A stretch of 41,915 bases of DNA from Clostridiales bacterium (GCA_003343625.1 QAKV01000014.1:24381-66295), one strand, 5' to 3'; shown: positions 1 through 7,790, counted from the stretch's first letter. The notes: generated by a model from the letters alone, not told the origin. Translations and numbers: made by a program.

Positions 1-244
1 ACCCGGCAGGCGGCTGCCGTGCTTGCACGAGCAGACATTTGCCGGGTAACGGACAGCGAACAGCGTATGCGGTGAGCTGGCCGTGAGCATCGATATGGCG
101 GACGAAATATCAGGACACAGTTTTTTCAGAGAATGAACACAATTTTCCCTCCTTTTGCACACATTTTTCGCATATAGTAGAAATGTGCAGGAACGGATCG
201 AGGGGCCCGTGCGGGGCTTCCGGGACGAAAAAGGGAGGATTGAC
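1..244. other. Left-edge region without a recognisable gene
   Basis: No convincing coding frame crosses this stretch. Positions 1-8 and 40-47 form a perfect 8-bp inverted repeat (ACCCGGCA / TGCCGGGT). It encloses two short hairpins, GGC-ggct-GCC and GTGC-tt-GCAC, so the first 47 bases could fold into a small three-way junction. No known riboswitch class is recognised. Bases 173-178 (TATAGT) resemble a -10 box for the operon that starts at 245, but no good -35 lies at the right distance. A 3' gene end from outside the window cannot be excluded. Confidence 0.3.
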
Positions 245-1192
245 ATGATTGAAATTTCGCATCTGGTCAAAAAATACGGCGGCCATTATGCGGTGAAAGA
301 TTTGAACGTCACCATTCGTGACGGGAGGATCTACGGCTTTTTAGGACCGAACGGCGCGGGCAAATCCACGACGATGAACATCATCACCGGATATCTGGCC
401 CCGACGGCGGGAGAGGTGAAAATCGACGGCCACGATATCATGAAAGAGCCGGAGGAGGCGAAGCGGGAGATCGGTTATCTGCCGGAGGTCCCTCCGCTGT
501 ATCCGGATATGACGGTGGAAGAATATTTGCGCTTTGCGGCCCGCCTGAAGAAGATTTCGTCCGGACAGCGGGAGGACGAGGTGGAGCGGTGCATAAATCT
601 GGCGCAGCTTTCGGAGGTGAGAAAGCGCCTTATCGCAAACTTGTCCAAAGGATACAAACAGAGAGTCGGGCTGGCGCAGGCCGTGTTGGGCGAACCCAGG
701 ATCATCATTTTGGATGAACCTACGGTGGGACTGGATCCGAAGCAAATGATCGAGATGCGGGAGCTGATCCGGTCGCTGGGAAAGAAACATACTGTGATTT
801 TGAGTTCTCATATCCTGTCGGAAGTGAGCGCCGTGTGCGATGAGATCCTGATCATTTCCCAGGGGGAACTGGTGGCGAGCGATACGCCGGAAGGGCTGGC
901 GGAAAAGCAAAAAGGCGCTTCCGTCCTGAAGCTTTCCGTGAAAGGGAGGAAAGAGGATCTGGAGAACGCGCTGCGGAATCTTCCGGGAACGGAACGGTTT
1001 TCGGTCCAACAGGAAGCGGACGGGGCGGTTGCCGAAATCCGCGAAAGCGCCGGACAGGACGTGAGGGAGGCGCTGTTTTATGAGTTGGCGGAGAAGAAGA
1101 TGCCCATTCTCTCCCTGGAAAGAAGCGGAGGATCTCTGGAGGAAATTTTCCTGCAGCTGACCGGGAACGCAGGGGAGGAGGAACAAAAATGA
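245..1192 (+). CDS. ABC transporter ATP-binding protein (GldA-like)
   Basis: ATPase subunit of an ABC-2 type transporter, predicted to sit on the cytoplasmic face of the membrane and power the permease encoded next. The 315-residue protein has the Walker A motif GPNGAGKST near residues 36-44, the signature stretch LSKGYKQRVGLAQA, Walker B IIILDEPTVGLDP and a switch histidine (LSSHILSE). A C-terminal extension of about 90 residues is typical of the Gld/Nos/CcmA-like group. The ATG at 245 is chosen because GGGAGG lies 6 bases upstream; an in-frame TTG at 155 would add 30 residues unlike the family. The stop overlaps the next start by 4 bases (ATGA), which indicates translational coupling. The substrate is unknown; gldA names only the nearest family, so no symbol is given. 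Confidence 0.93.
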   Translation: MIEISHLVKKYGGHYAVKDLNVTIRDGRIYGFLGPNGAGKSTTMNIITGYLAPTAGEVKIDGHDIMKEPEEAKREIGYLPEVPPLYPDMTVEEYLRFAARLKKISSGQREDEVERCINLAQLSEVRKRLIANLSKGYKQRVGLAQAVLGEPRIIILDEPTVGLDPKQMIEMRELIRSLGKKHTVILSSHILSEVSAVCDEILIISQGELVASDTPEGLAEKQKGASVLKLSVKGRKEDLENALRNLPGTERFSVQQEADGAVAEIRESAGQDVREALFYELAEKKMPILSLERSGGSLEEIFLQLTGNAGEEEQK

Positions 1193-3306
1193 GAGCCATC
1201 TACCAGAGAGAACTGAGGGCGTTTTTCACTTCCGTGACGGGCTGGCTGTTCATCGCTGCCCATGTGTGCCTGGCAGGGCTGTATTTTTTCGCGGTCAATC
1301 TGTTATCCGGATACGGAAATGTAGCGGATACCGTTTCCAGCATACTGTTCCTGTTGCTTTTGACCACGCCGGTGCTGACCATGCGGATTCTGGCGGAGGA
1401 TCGGAAGCAGAAAACGGATCAGCTGATTTTAACTGCGCCGGTCTCCGTCTCGGGCATCGTGTTCGGAAAATATCTGGCCATGGCCACGGTATTTACGGTT
1501 CCGGTAGGGGTGATGGCTCTTTTTCCCCTGATTTTAAGCGCCTATGGGACTGTGCCCATGGGGGAGAGCTATACTGCGATTCTGGTCTACTATCTGTTCG
1601 GACTGGCCTGCATCGCCGTTGGACTATTCGTCTCCTCCATTACGGAGAGTCAGATCATCGCGGCGGTAGTCACTTTCGTGATCCTGTTCGCAGCTTACAT
1701 GATGACGGCGATCACTTCGCTGATATCCCAGTCGGGCAATTTGCTGACGCAGATTCTGAACGCGTTTAACTTTTCGTCGCGTCTGGAAGATCTGTTGGGC
1801 GGAACGCTGGATTTCAAGGCGGTATTCTATTTTCTGACGGTGATTCTGGTCTTTTTGTTCCTGACGGTACAGTCCATTCAGAAACGGAGGTATCAGATTT
1901 CCGTTCGCTCCTTGAAATTCGGCGCCTACAGCTCCGGGATGATCGTGCTGGTCGTTGCCATCGCAGTGTTCGCCAATCTGGCTCTGGCGGCCCTTCCGGA
2001 TCGTTATACCACCGTGGATGTGACGCAGCAGAAGCTGTATTCTCTGACGGATACCACCAAAAATCTGGTACAGAATCTGGAAGAGGATGTGACGATTTAT
2101 GTGATCAATTCCGAAAGCGGTCAGGATGAGATGTTAGGAGATACGCTGGACAGCTACCGGAATCTTTCCGACCGCATTCAGGTGGTCTATCAGGATCCGG
2201 TGGTATCTCCCAACTTTTATCAGGATTACGCGGATACCATAACTATCAATTCGCTGATCGTGGAGTCGGAGAGGAGATTTCGGGTTATCGACTATAACGA
2301 TATTTACGAAACCGGTTTTAACTATGCGGATTACAGCACTGCGGTCACGGGATACGATGCGGAGGGGCTTTTGACCAGCGCTATCGCCTATGTGACTTCG
2401 GAGGAGGCGCCGGTGATTTACGCCCTGGAAGGTCACGATGAAGTCGCTCTGTCCGAAACTTTTTCCGACGGTTTGAAGAAGGAGAATGCGGACCTGGCGG
2501 AGCTGACGTTCCTGACACAGGGAGAGGTGCCTGAGGATGCCGACGGCGTTCTGATTCTGGCGCCCGTACAGGATCTCACCGAAGACGACGCGCAAAAGTT
2601 AATCGATTATCTCGATCGGGGCGGGATCATTCTGATGGAGACCTCCTACATCGACCGGTTTTCGGAAGAAATGCCCAACCTCTCCAGCGTCCTGGAATAC
2701 TTCGGATTATCTATCGGAGACGGACTCATTCTGGAACAGGATGCCGGGCGGATGTATCAGAGCCCGATTTATCTTCTCCCGGAAATTTCTTCCGACAGCC
2801 TGACATCCGGGGTATACGGAAGTCAGTATGACTATGTTATGATGCCCTACGCGCAGCCGATTTTGATCGAGGAACGCGATGATGTGGAAGTGAATACGCT
2901 CCTTTCCACTTCCGGTTCGGCTTATGCGAAAACCGGGCTGGAAGAGAGCCAGGATATGACGCAGGAGGAAGGGGATGCCCAGGGGCCTTTCGCAGTGGGC
3001 GTCAGCGCGAAGAAAACGGCGGGAGACACAACTGCACAGCTGATTTTGTACTCCTCAGAAATGCTGTTTACGGACGCGGCCAACCAATATACCATGGATA
3101 ACAACCTGCAGCTGTTCACCAACGCGGTCAGCGCCATGACCGGAGAAGAGGAGAGCATCTCCATCCCGGCCAAGTCTTTCGAAGCATCTTATGTGACGGT
3201 ACCCATGGCTTCCGCCGTCCGTCTGGGCATTTTGCTGATGGGCGTGGTGCCGGCAGGGCTGCTCGCGGCCGGAATTATAATCTGGATCAGGAGGAAAAAG
3301 AGGTAA
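1189..3306 (+). CDS. ABC permease fused to GldG-type auxiliary domain
   Basis: A 705-residue membrane protein that combines two Gld functions. The N-terminal ~230 residues carry about six hydrophobic segments of an ABC-2 permease (GldF-like). A further transmembrane segment near 245-265 leads into a large extracytoplasmic domain (about 270-675) of the GldG/ABC-type auxiliary family, including YALEGHDE and a DRGGIILMETSY-like strand. A last membrane helix near 680-698 ends in a basic tail. In Bacteroidetes GldF and GldG are separate proteins; fused forms occur in Firmicutes. Coupled by ATGA overlap to the ATPase upstream and by a TAATG overlap to the gene downstream. The transported or exported substrate is not known. 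Confidence 0.9.
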   Translation: MRAIYQRELRAFFTSVTGWLFIAAHVCLAGLYFFAVNLLSGYGNVADTVSSILFLLLLTTPVLTMRILAEDRKQKTDQLILTAPVSVSGIVFGKYLAMATVFTVPVGVMALFPLILSAYGTVPMGESYTAILVYYLFGLACIAVGLFVSSITESQIIAAVVTFVILFAAYMMTAITSLISQSGNLLTQILNAFNFSSRLEDLLGGTLDFKAVFYFLTVILVFLFLTVQSIQKRRYQISVRSLKFGAYSSGMIVLVVAIAVFANLALAALPDRYTTVDVTQQKLYSLTDTTKNLVQNLEEDVTIYVINSESGQDEMLGDTLDSYRNLSDRIQVVYQDPVVSPNFYQDYADTITINSLIVESERRFRVIDYNDIYETGFNYADYSTAVTGYDAEGLLTSAIAYVTSEEAPVIYALEGHDEVALSETFSDGLKKENADLAELTFLTQGEVPEDADGVLILAPVQDLTEDDAQKLIDYLDRGGIILMETSYIDRFSEEMPNLSSVLEYFGLSIGDGLILEQDAGRMYQSPIYLLPEISSDSLTSGVYGSQYDYVMMPYAQPILIEERDDVEVNTLLSTSGSAYAKTGLEESQDMTQEEGDAQGPFAVGVSAKKTAGDTTAQLILYSSEMLFTDAANQYTMDNNLQLFTNAVSAMTGEEESISIPAKSFEASYVTVPMASAVRLGILLMGVVPAGLLAAGIIIWIRRKKR

Positions 3307-3866
3307 TGAAAAAGCAGAAAGTGCAGGTGATCGTTCTGGCGGTTCTTTGTCTGATCTGTGCGGGCGGATATTTCTGGATCAGAAGTCGGGATTTTGAGAC
3401 GGAAGAGGTAATTCCGGAGACGGTGGTGACGGACTTCGAACCGGGCGACGTGACGGAGCTGATCGTGACCGGGGATAACGAGCTGGATTTCGTCAAAGCG
3501 GAGGATGGCACCTGGACGGAAAACTCTCTGGAAGGGAAAGCCATCGATCAGGACAGCGTTAACATGCTGCTTTCTCAGATCAGCAGCATCACCACCCAGG
3601 AAACCGTGGTGGAGTCTCCGGAGGATCTGGCGCAGTACGGCCTGGAAGAGCCGTTTCGGACGATCGAGGCCAAATTTGCCGACGGCACATCGGTTACGAT
3701 CCTGGCCGGCTCCGAGAGTCCCCTTTTGTCCAAATACTATATTCAGGTTCAGGATGATCCGAATGTCTACCTGATTTCTTCCTATATCGTGACGGATTTC
3801 GATAAAACTGCGGAGGAATTCGTCGAAGAAGAGACGACGGAGGAGGAAGAAACGGAAACGCCTTAA
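3306..3866 (+). CDS. DUF4340-type membrane-anchored protein
   Basis: A 186-residue protein with one N-terminal transmembrane helix (about residues 5-24), an extracytoplasmic beta-rich domain and a very acidic C-terminal tail rich in Glu and Thr. The pattern, including VTELIVTGDNELDFVK, TWTENS and a repeated QYGLEEP-type strand, matches the DUF4340 family, which regularly follows GldA/GldG-like genes. The start overlaps the upstream stop (TAATG), so it is the third subunit of the same operon. It is probably an extracytoplasmic accessory part of the transporter. The biochemical role is unknown. Confidence 0.82.
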   Translation: MKKQKVQVIVLAVLCLICAGGYFWIRSRDFETEEVIPETVVTDFEPGDVTELIVTGDNELDFVKAEDGTWTENSLEGKAIDQDSVNMLLSQISSITTQETVVESPEDLAQYGLEEPFRTIEAKFADGTSVTILAGSESPLLSKYYIQVQDDPNVYLISSYIVTDFDKTAEEFVEEETTEEEETETP

Positions 3867-3879
3867 ACGATATGCGGTA

Positions 3880-3921
3880 AAAGCGTGCCGGCACCTCGAA
3901 CTTTGAGGGCCCGCGCGCTTT
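3880..3921. terminator. Bidirectional intrinsic terminator
   Basis: The left arm begins AAAGCGTGCC and the right arm ends CGCGCTTT. They pair over about 16 bp with one bulge and one mismatch, around a loop at GAACTTT. A T-rich run follows on the plus strand (TTTATTCTT), and TTTTACC follows on the minus strand. It lies between the convergent ABC operon and the minus-strand gene ending at 3952, so it can serve both. Confidence 0.8.
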
Positions 3922-3951
3922 ATTCTTGAAAAAGAAAACCGCTTGCTGAAT

Positions 3952-4245
3952 TTACCCGGACTTTTTCGGGGACATGAGTTTCAAAATCTGATCCACTTTC
4001 GAGATCTCCTCCGGGGTGCTATACTTTTTGATCGCTTCGATGATCGCGGTCATTTCCTCCTGCGAAAAGCTGATCCGTTCTGTCCTGCTGCGCTGTGCCA
4101 GCGCCATCAGAAACGGGAGAAGTTGTCTGGGAGTCAGGGATGCGCTTTCGAAGACGAGTTTCTGCAGAAAATCCAGCTTTTCCTTCGCAATATTTTTGAC
4201 GGAAGGCTCCTGCATCCAGACTGGGGAATCATTGTGATGATCCAT
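3952..4245 (-). CDS. Small helical protein, unknown function (97 aa)
   Basis: A 97-residue soluble, mostly helical protein with no signal peptide or membrane segment. It contains the conserved-looking stretches KLDFLQKLVFES, LLPFLMALAQ and AIIEAIKKYSTPEE. The second half resembles residues 78-99 of the upstream neighbour (4266-4808): both have an IK-x-[YF]-[CS]-T-P-x-E core followed by Q[IL] eight residues after the proline. Proteins of this type are, to my recollection, common in Lachnospiraceae next to the same two partners, but no function is known. It is the last gene of the minus-strand cluster, 20 bases after the 180-residue gene, and ends just before a shared terminator. Confidence 0.75.
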   Translation of the reverse strand: MDHHNDSPVWMQEPSVKNIAKEKLDFLQKLVFESASLTPRQLLPFLMALAQRSRTERISFSQEEMTAIIEAIKKYSTPEEISKVDQILKLMSPKKSG

Positions 4246-4265
4246 CGATGGTCACTCCTTTTGGT

Positions 4266-4808
4266 CTATGAATTTTTGCTGTCGCCCATAGAGGATTGAA
4301 ATAATTCGAACATGGCCTGCTGTTCCGGCGAGAGCATTCCCTTTAACAGATCCAGAGGACTTGCGGATCCCAACGGGTTCTGATCCGCCGGGCCCGCATC
4401 CGCGAAATCGGAAGAACTGCCTTCGGGACCGGAAGAACCGTTTCCGGGAGAAAACTGTTCGAACAGCTGCATTGCGCGCATCATTTCTTCATACATTTCC
4501 ATGCTCTTTTTCATATTCGCCAGCTGTTCGAACATCGCCTTTTCGGAAGGCGTACAGAAGTTCTTGATCTGCTCGAAAATTTCCACGATGTCGGGCTGTT
4601 TCGGATCGCAGGAAGCGGCACAGAGCGCAGAAGGATGGCGCGAAAAATACTCCATGGTGTATTGCAGCTCCATGAACTTGATCAGCACGGCCAGATTTTT
4701 TCGGTTGTCCGGGTCGAAATAGGGCAGCAGCACCTTCAAAATCTGGATATGGTTGTTCGTATATAGGGTATCAAAAGCGACGACCGCTTCGCTGTCACAG
4801 TGTTCCAT
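4266..4808 (-). CDS. Helical protein, unknown function (180 aa)
   Basis: A 180-residue soluble protein. The N-terminal two thirds are helical, with AFDTLYTNNHIQILKVLLPY, KFMELQYTMEYF and IFEQIKNFCTPSEK. Residues 100-120 are rich in Met and Glu, and a low-complexity Gly/Ser/Pro linker follows (about 121-150). The end (LLKGMLSPEQQAMFELFQ) is again helical. No signal peptide, catalytic motif or known fold is recognised. The FEQIKNFCTPSE region resembles the same region of the 97-residue protein downstream, suggesting an old duplication. GGCGGAG precedes the ATG by about 10 bases. It sits between the Gly/Cys-rich hydrophobic gene and the 97-residue gene, so a shared, possibly membrane-associated, role is inferred. 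Confidence 0.75.
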   Translation of the reverse strand: MEHCDSEAVVAFDTLYTNNHIQILKVLLPYFDPDNRKNLAVLIKFMELQYTMEYFSRHPSALCAASCDPKQPDIVEIFEQIKNFCTPSEKAMFEQLANMKKSMEMYEEMMRAMQLFEQFSPGNGSSGPEGSSSDFADAGPADQNPLGSASPLDLLKGMLSPEQQAMFELFQSSMGDSKNS

Positions 4809-4903
4809 CTGTATTTCTCCGCCTTTTTGCTTCTATTTTTATTCGCGGGCGGCGTGTTCTATCACAAGAATGTTCCGCATTCCCCGAAAGAAAAAGCCTC
4901 CGC

Positions 4904-4944
4904 GTCCCGGCCGTGGAGGGAATCTTTCACAGATCGGCCGGGAC
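4904..4944 (-). terminator. Terminator or attenuator after the Gly/Cys-rich gene
   Basis: On the minus strand GTCCCGGCCG (4944-4935) pairs perfectly with CGGCCGGGAC (4913-4904). A competing shorter hairpin pairs CCTCC with GGAGG around the second arm and is followed at once by a CTTTTTCTTT run (about 4895-4886). The two structures are mutually exclusive. It lies in the 169-base gap between the gene ending at 4978 and the one starting at 4808, so it could partly uncouple their expression. Confidence 0.55.
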
Positions 4945-4977
4945 ATGGTGGCGTCGGACTTTGCCGGGCGAAAGGGA

Positions 4978-5208
4978 TTAGAAGCCGTTGCCGCAGCAGC
5001 TCAGCAGGATCAGGATCCACAAAATGCAGCTGCATCCGTTGTTGTCGCCGCAACCGTTGTTGTTAAACCCGAATCCGCTGCCGGATCCGCTGCACAGGAG
5101 CAGGAGGATGATAATCCAGCAGCAGTTATCGCCGCCGAACCCGCAGCCGGAACGGTTGTTGGAGCAGGAATTGTTGCATCCGCAGTTTGTAGCTGATAAA
5201 TCACTCAT
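4978..5208 (-). CDS. Small Gly/Cys-rich hydrophobic protein (HCB-like)
   Basis: A 76-residue protein dominated by Gly, Cys, Asn, Ser and hydrophobic residues. An N-terminal segment (TNCGCNNSCSNN) is followed by two short hydrophobic stretches, CCWIIILLLLCSGSG and CILWILILLSCCGNG, separated by a Gly/Phe/Asn segment. About 14 cysteines are visible. This resembles small proteins annotated in Lachnospiraceae as chorion-class high-cysteine HCB protein; that name reflects composition only. The ATG at 5208 has GGAGG 10 bases upstream; an in-frame start at 5280 would add an unlike, basic N-terminus. It is probably membrane-associated or an assembling structural peptide. Function unknown. Confidence 0.72.
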   Translation of the reverse strand: MSDLSATNCGCNNSCSNNRSGCGFGGDNCCWIIILLLLCSGSGSGFGFNNNGCGDNNGCSCILWILILLSCCGNGF

Positions 5209-5289
5209 TGTTTTAGAGCCTCCAAAATGATATCTATGCTTTATGATATGACTGCCGGGTTGTCTGTGTTTCCGCACCATCCGGTTTTT

Positions 5290-6207
5290 TTATCCCGTCA
5301 GAGCATGCCGTACATCCAACATCCCCCAACCCTGTTTCCCCCATTCTTCCCCGAGATCCTGGGCGCAAAACAACAGCCGTTCCCTGATCTGTTCATTGGT
5401 AAACGCCGGATACTTTTCCCACAACAGGGCGGCAGCGCCGCTGACCGCCGGGACGGACATGGAGGTGCCGCTTTTGACGGTATATGGGTTTAACACTTTT
5501 CGGGATCGGGTCGATTTGAAAAATGCGCTGCAGGAGATAATTCCGGTACCGGGCGAAACGATATCGGGTTTCCGGAGGCGATTTCCGGACGGGCCTCTTC
5601 CGGAATAATTTTCGCAGGAATTTTTCGGATCCGGAAAATTTTTCCCATCATGACAACCGACGCAAATCACATGGTTTCCCGCGCCGAGAGGGGAAAGACT
5701 GTCCGGGCCGGGCCCTTTATTCCCGGCGGCTACGACGACCAAAAGCCCGGCCTCCCAGGCTTCTTCCAGCCAGGAAACCAGGTTTTCCTGACTGTTTTTT
5801 CCCTCTATCTTCCCGACTCCGACGGAAATGCTCAAAATTCTGGTGCGGTATATTTTTCGGGTGTCCAGAACGTGGCGGATGCCTGCGATCATATCGTCTA
5901 CGGAACCTTCCCCTTTGGCATTGAGCACCTTGCAGGACAGGATCCTGCAGCCGGGAGCCACGCCTCCGTAGAGCCTGCCGGAACACTGCCCGCTGCCACA
6001 CAGGCATCCGGCCACATGGGTGCCGTGGCCGCTGTCGTCATAGGGCATTCTGCTTCCGGAAAGAAAATCCTTAAAAGCGGCCAGCCGCCCGGCCAGATCG
6101 GGATGGAGGGAGAATCCCGTATCCAGCAGGGCGGCTGTGACTCCGGCCCCGGTATAGGGTGCAGTCTGGGATGGGGTTGCACGAATTACCCTTTTTACAC
6201 GGTTCAT
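5290..6207 (-). CDS. S8 (subtilisin-like) serine protease, intracellular type
   Basis: A 305-residue peptidase of family S8. The catalytic triad is visible: Asp29 in LLDTGF, His61 in GHGTHVAG and Ser249 in SGTSMSVP, with the oxyanion Asn163 in VVAAGNKGPG. There is no signal peptide and no recognisable propeptide: the catalytic domain begins within about 20 residues, as in intracellular subtilisins. The substrate is unknown. It is transcribed divergently from the Re-citrate synthase gene and lies upstream of, and codirectional with, the Gly/Cys-rich gene, 81 bases away. A weak ribosome-binding site (AAGGAA) precedes the ATG. Confidence 0.92.
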   Translation of the reverse strand: MNRVKRVIRATPSQTAPYTGAGVTAALLDTGFSLHPDLAGRLAAFKDFLSGSRMPYDDSGHGTHVAGCLCGSGQCSGRLYGGVAPGCRILSCKVLNAKGEGSVDDMIAGIRHVLDTRKIYRTRILSISVGVGKIEGKNSQENLVSWLEEAWEAGLLVVVAAGNKGPGPDSLSPLGAGNHVICVGCHDGKNFPDPKNSCENYSGRGPSGNRLRKPDIVSPGTGIISCSAFFKSTRSRKVLNPYTVKSGTSMSVPAVSGAAALLWEKYPAFTNEQIRERLLFCAQDLGEEWGKQGWGMLDVRHALTG

Positions 6208-6259
6208 TCCAAATAGTTCCTTTTTCTTTTAAGATATGACAAAAACGGAAAAACGCCCG

Positions 6260-6288
6260 TTGACAAAGGTGGGATAATTGTATACAAT
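6260..6288 (+). promoter_or_regulatory. Promoter of the Re-citrate synthase operon
   Basis: TTGACA at 6260-6265, a 17-base spacer and TACAAT at 6283-6288 make a near-consensus vegetative promoter, about 48 bases upstream of the start at 6337. The only gene close downstream is the citrate synthase. Confidence 0.85.
6277..6288. promoter_or_regulatory. Palindromic operator overlapping the -10 box
   Basis: ATTGTATACAAT is a perfect 12-base palindrome that includes the whole -10 hexamer. GntR regulators of the FadR/FCD type commonly bind short palindromes with GT...AC half sites. The FCD regulator encoded at 7791-8486 in the same operon is the obvious candidate ligand, giving negative autoregulation. 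The site is read directly; the binding partner is inferred. Confidence 0.6.
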
Positions 6289-6336
6289 AATACAAATATT
6301 AAAAACCCATGAAGATAGGAAAAAGGAGAGGGCATC

Positions 6337-7758
6337 ATGAGCGAATTTACCAACCGTCCGGTGACGATGAATGAAAAGAAAAATCTGCTGGAGATCGAGG
6401 AACATATGTACATCCTCGACGATGTGAAAAAGCCCAACGTATTCCGCAATATGTTCCCTTATTCCGAGGTGCCGAAGATTCCCTTCAATGATCGCATTGT
6501 GCCTCATGATATGCCTAAGGACATCTGGATCACGGATACCACGTTCCGGGACGGCCAGCAGTCCAGGGCGCCCTATTCCACGGAACAGATCGTGAGGATC
6601 TACGATTATCTGCATCGTCTGGGCGGGGAAAACGGAATGATCCGGGCCAGCGAATTTTTCCTCTACAGCAAGAAGGACAGGGATGCGGTATACGAATGTA
6701 TGTCGAGGGGCTATCGCTTTCCCGAAGTGACCAGCTGGATTCGGGCCAGCAAAGAAGACTTTAAGCTGGTGAAAGAAATCGGGATGAAGGAAACGGGCAT
6801 CCTGGTCAGCTGTTCCGATTATCACATTTTCATGAAGTTGAAGATGACCAGAAAACAGGCCATGGAGCACTATCTGAGCGTGATTCGGGAATGCCTGGAA
6901 GAGGGGATCAGTCCCCGCTGCCATCTGGAGGACATCACCAGGGCGGACATATATGGCTATGTAGTTCCTTTTTGCCTGGAACTGATGAAGCTGATGCAAG
7001 AGTATCGGATTCCCATCAAGGTGAGGGCCTGCGATACGATGGGCTATGGGGTCAACTACGCCGGCGCCGTGATTCCCAGAAGCGTGCAGGGCATCATATA
7101 CGCGCTGCATACCCATGCAGGAGTGCCTCATGAATTGCTGGAGTGGCACGGCCATAACGACTTCTATAAAGCGGTGGTCAATTCCTCCACGGCCTGGCTG
7201 TACGGATGTTCCGGCGTCAATACCTCCCTGTTCGGCATCGGAGAACGGACGGGCAATACGCCGTTGGAGGCCATGGTGTTCGAATACGCCCAGCTTCGGG
7301 GGACGCTCAACGGAATGGATACCCGGGTGATCACCGAGCTGGCGGAATATTACGAGAAGGAAATCGGCTACCGGATCCCTCCCAGGACGCCCTTTGTGGG
7401 GAAGAACTTCAATGTGACGAGAGCCGGGATTCACGCTGATGGTTTGCTGAAAAACGAAGAAATCTACAATATTTTCGATACGGAAAAATTTTTGAATCGG
7501 CCGGTGCTGTGTGCGGTTTCCAATACTTCCGGACTGGCGGGAATCGCGCACTGGATCAACACATACTTCCATTTGCCGGAAGGGAAAAAGCTGGATAAAA
7601 ACTGCGATCTCGTCCACGAGGTCAAAAAATGGGTGGATGAGGAATACGCAGGAGGGCGTGTGACGGTGCTGACGGATGAAGAGTTGATCCGGGTTATCGA
7701 CGATGGCTGTAAAAAACTGGGCATTTCATTGATCGAAAAAGAACCCGCGGAGAATTAG
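6337..7758 (+). CDS. Re-citrate synthase (homocitrate/isopropylmalate synthase family)
   Basis: A 473-residue DRE-TIM metallolyase that is expected to condense acetyl-CoA with oxaloacetate to citrate with Re stereochemistry. The family signature DTTFRDGQQSRAPYS lies near residues 68-82 and the metal site WHGHNDF near 269. The tail and the length match the clostridial Re-citrate synthase group (Clostridium kluyveri type) better than 2-isopropylmalate synthase, which has a regulatory LeuA domain that is absent here. Context agrees: NADP-isocitrate dehydrogenase follows two genes later, as in other Clostridia. Aconitase, needed between the two, is not in the window. Homocitrate synthase is the main alternative. 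It has its own strong promoter and a GGAG ribosome-binding site. Confidence 0.82.
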   Translation: MSEFTNRPVTMNEKKNLLEIEEHMYILDDVKKPNVFRNMFPYSEVPKIPFNDRIVPHDMPKDIWITDTTFRDGQQSRAPYSTEQIVRIYDYLHRLGGENGMIRASEFFLYSKKDRDAVYECMSRGYRFPEVTSWIRASKEDFKLVKEIGMKETGILVSCSDYHIFMKLKMTRKQAMEHYLSVIRECLEEGISPRCHLEDITRADIYGYVVPFCLELMKLMQEYRIPIKVRACDTMGYGVNYAGAVIPRSVQGIIYALHTHAGVPHELLEWHGHNDFYKAVVNSSTAWLYGCSGVNTSLFGIGERTGNTPLEAMVFEYAQLRGTLNGMDTRVITELAEYYEKEIGYRIPPRTPFVGKNFNVTRAGIHADGLLKNEEIYNIFDTEKFLNRPVLCAVSNTSGLAGIAHWINTYFHLPEGKKLDKNCDLVHEVKKWVDEEYAGGRVTVLTDEELIRVIDDGCKKLGISLIEKEPAEN

Positions 7759-7790
7759 ATTGTGAAATGCGCTTCGGAATGGAGAAAACA

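Noticed and set aside
6229..7617. Long open frame on the minus strand opposite the Re-citrate synthase
   Set aside because: It lies antisense to a clearly conserved gene, has a His/Arg-rich composition typical of a shadow frame and no ribosome-binding site.
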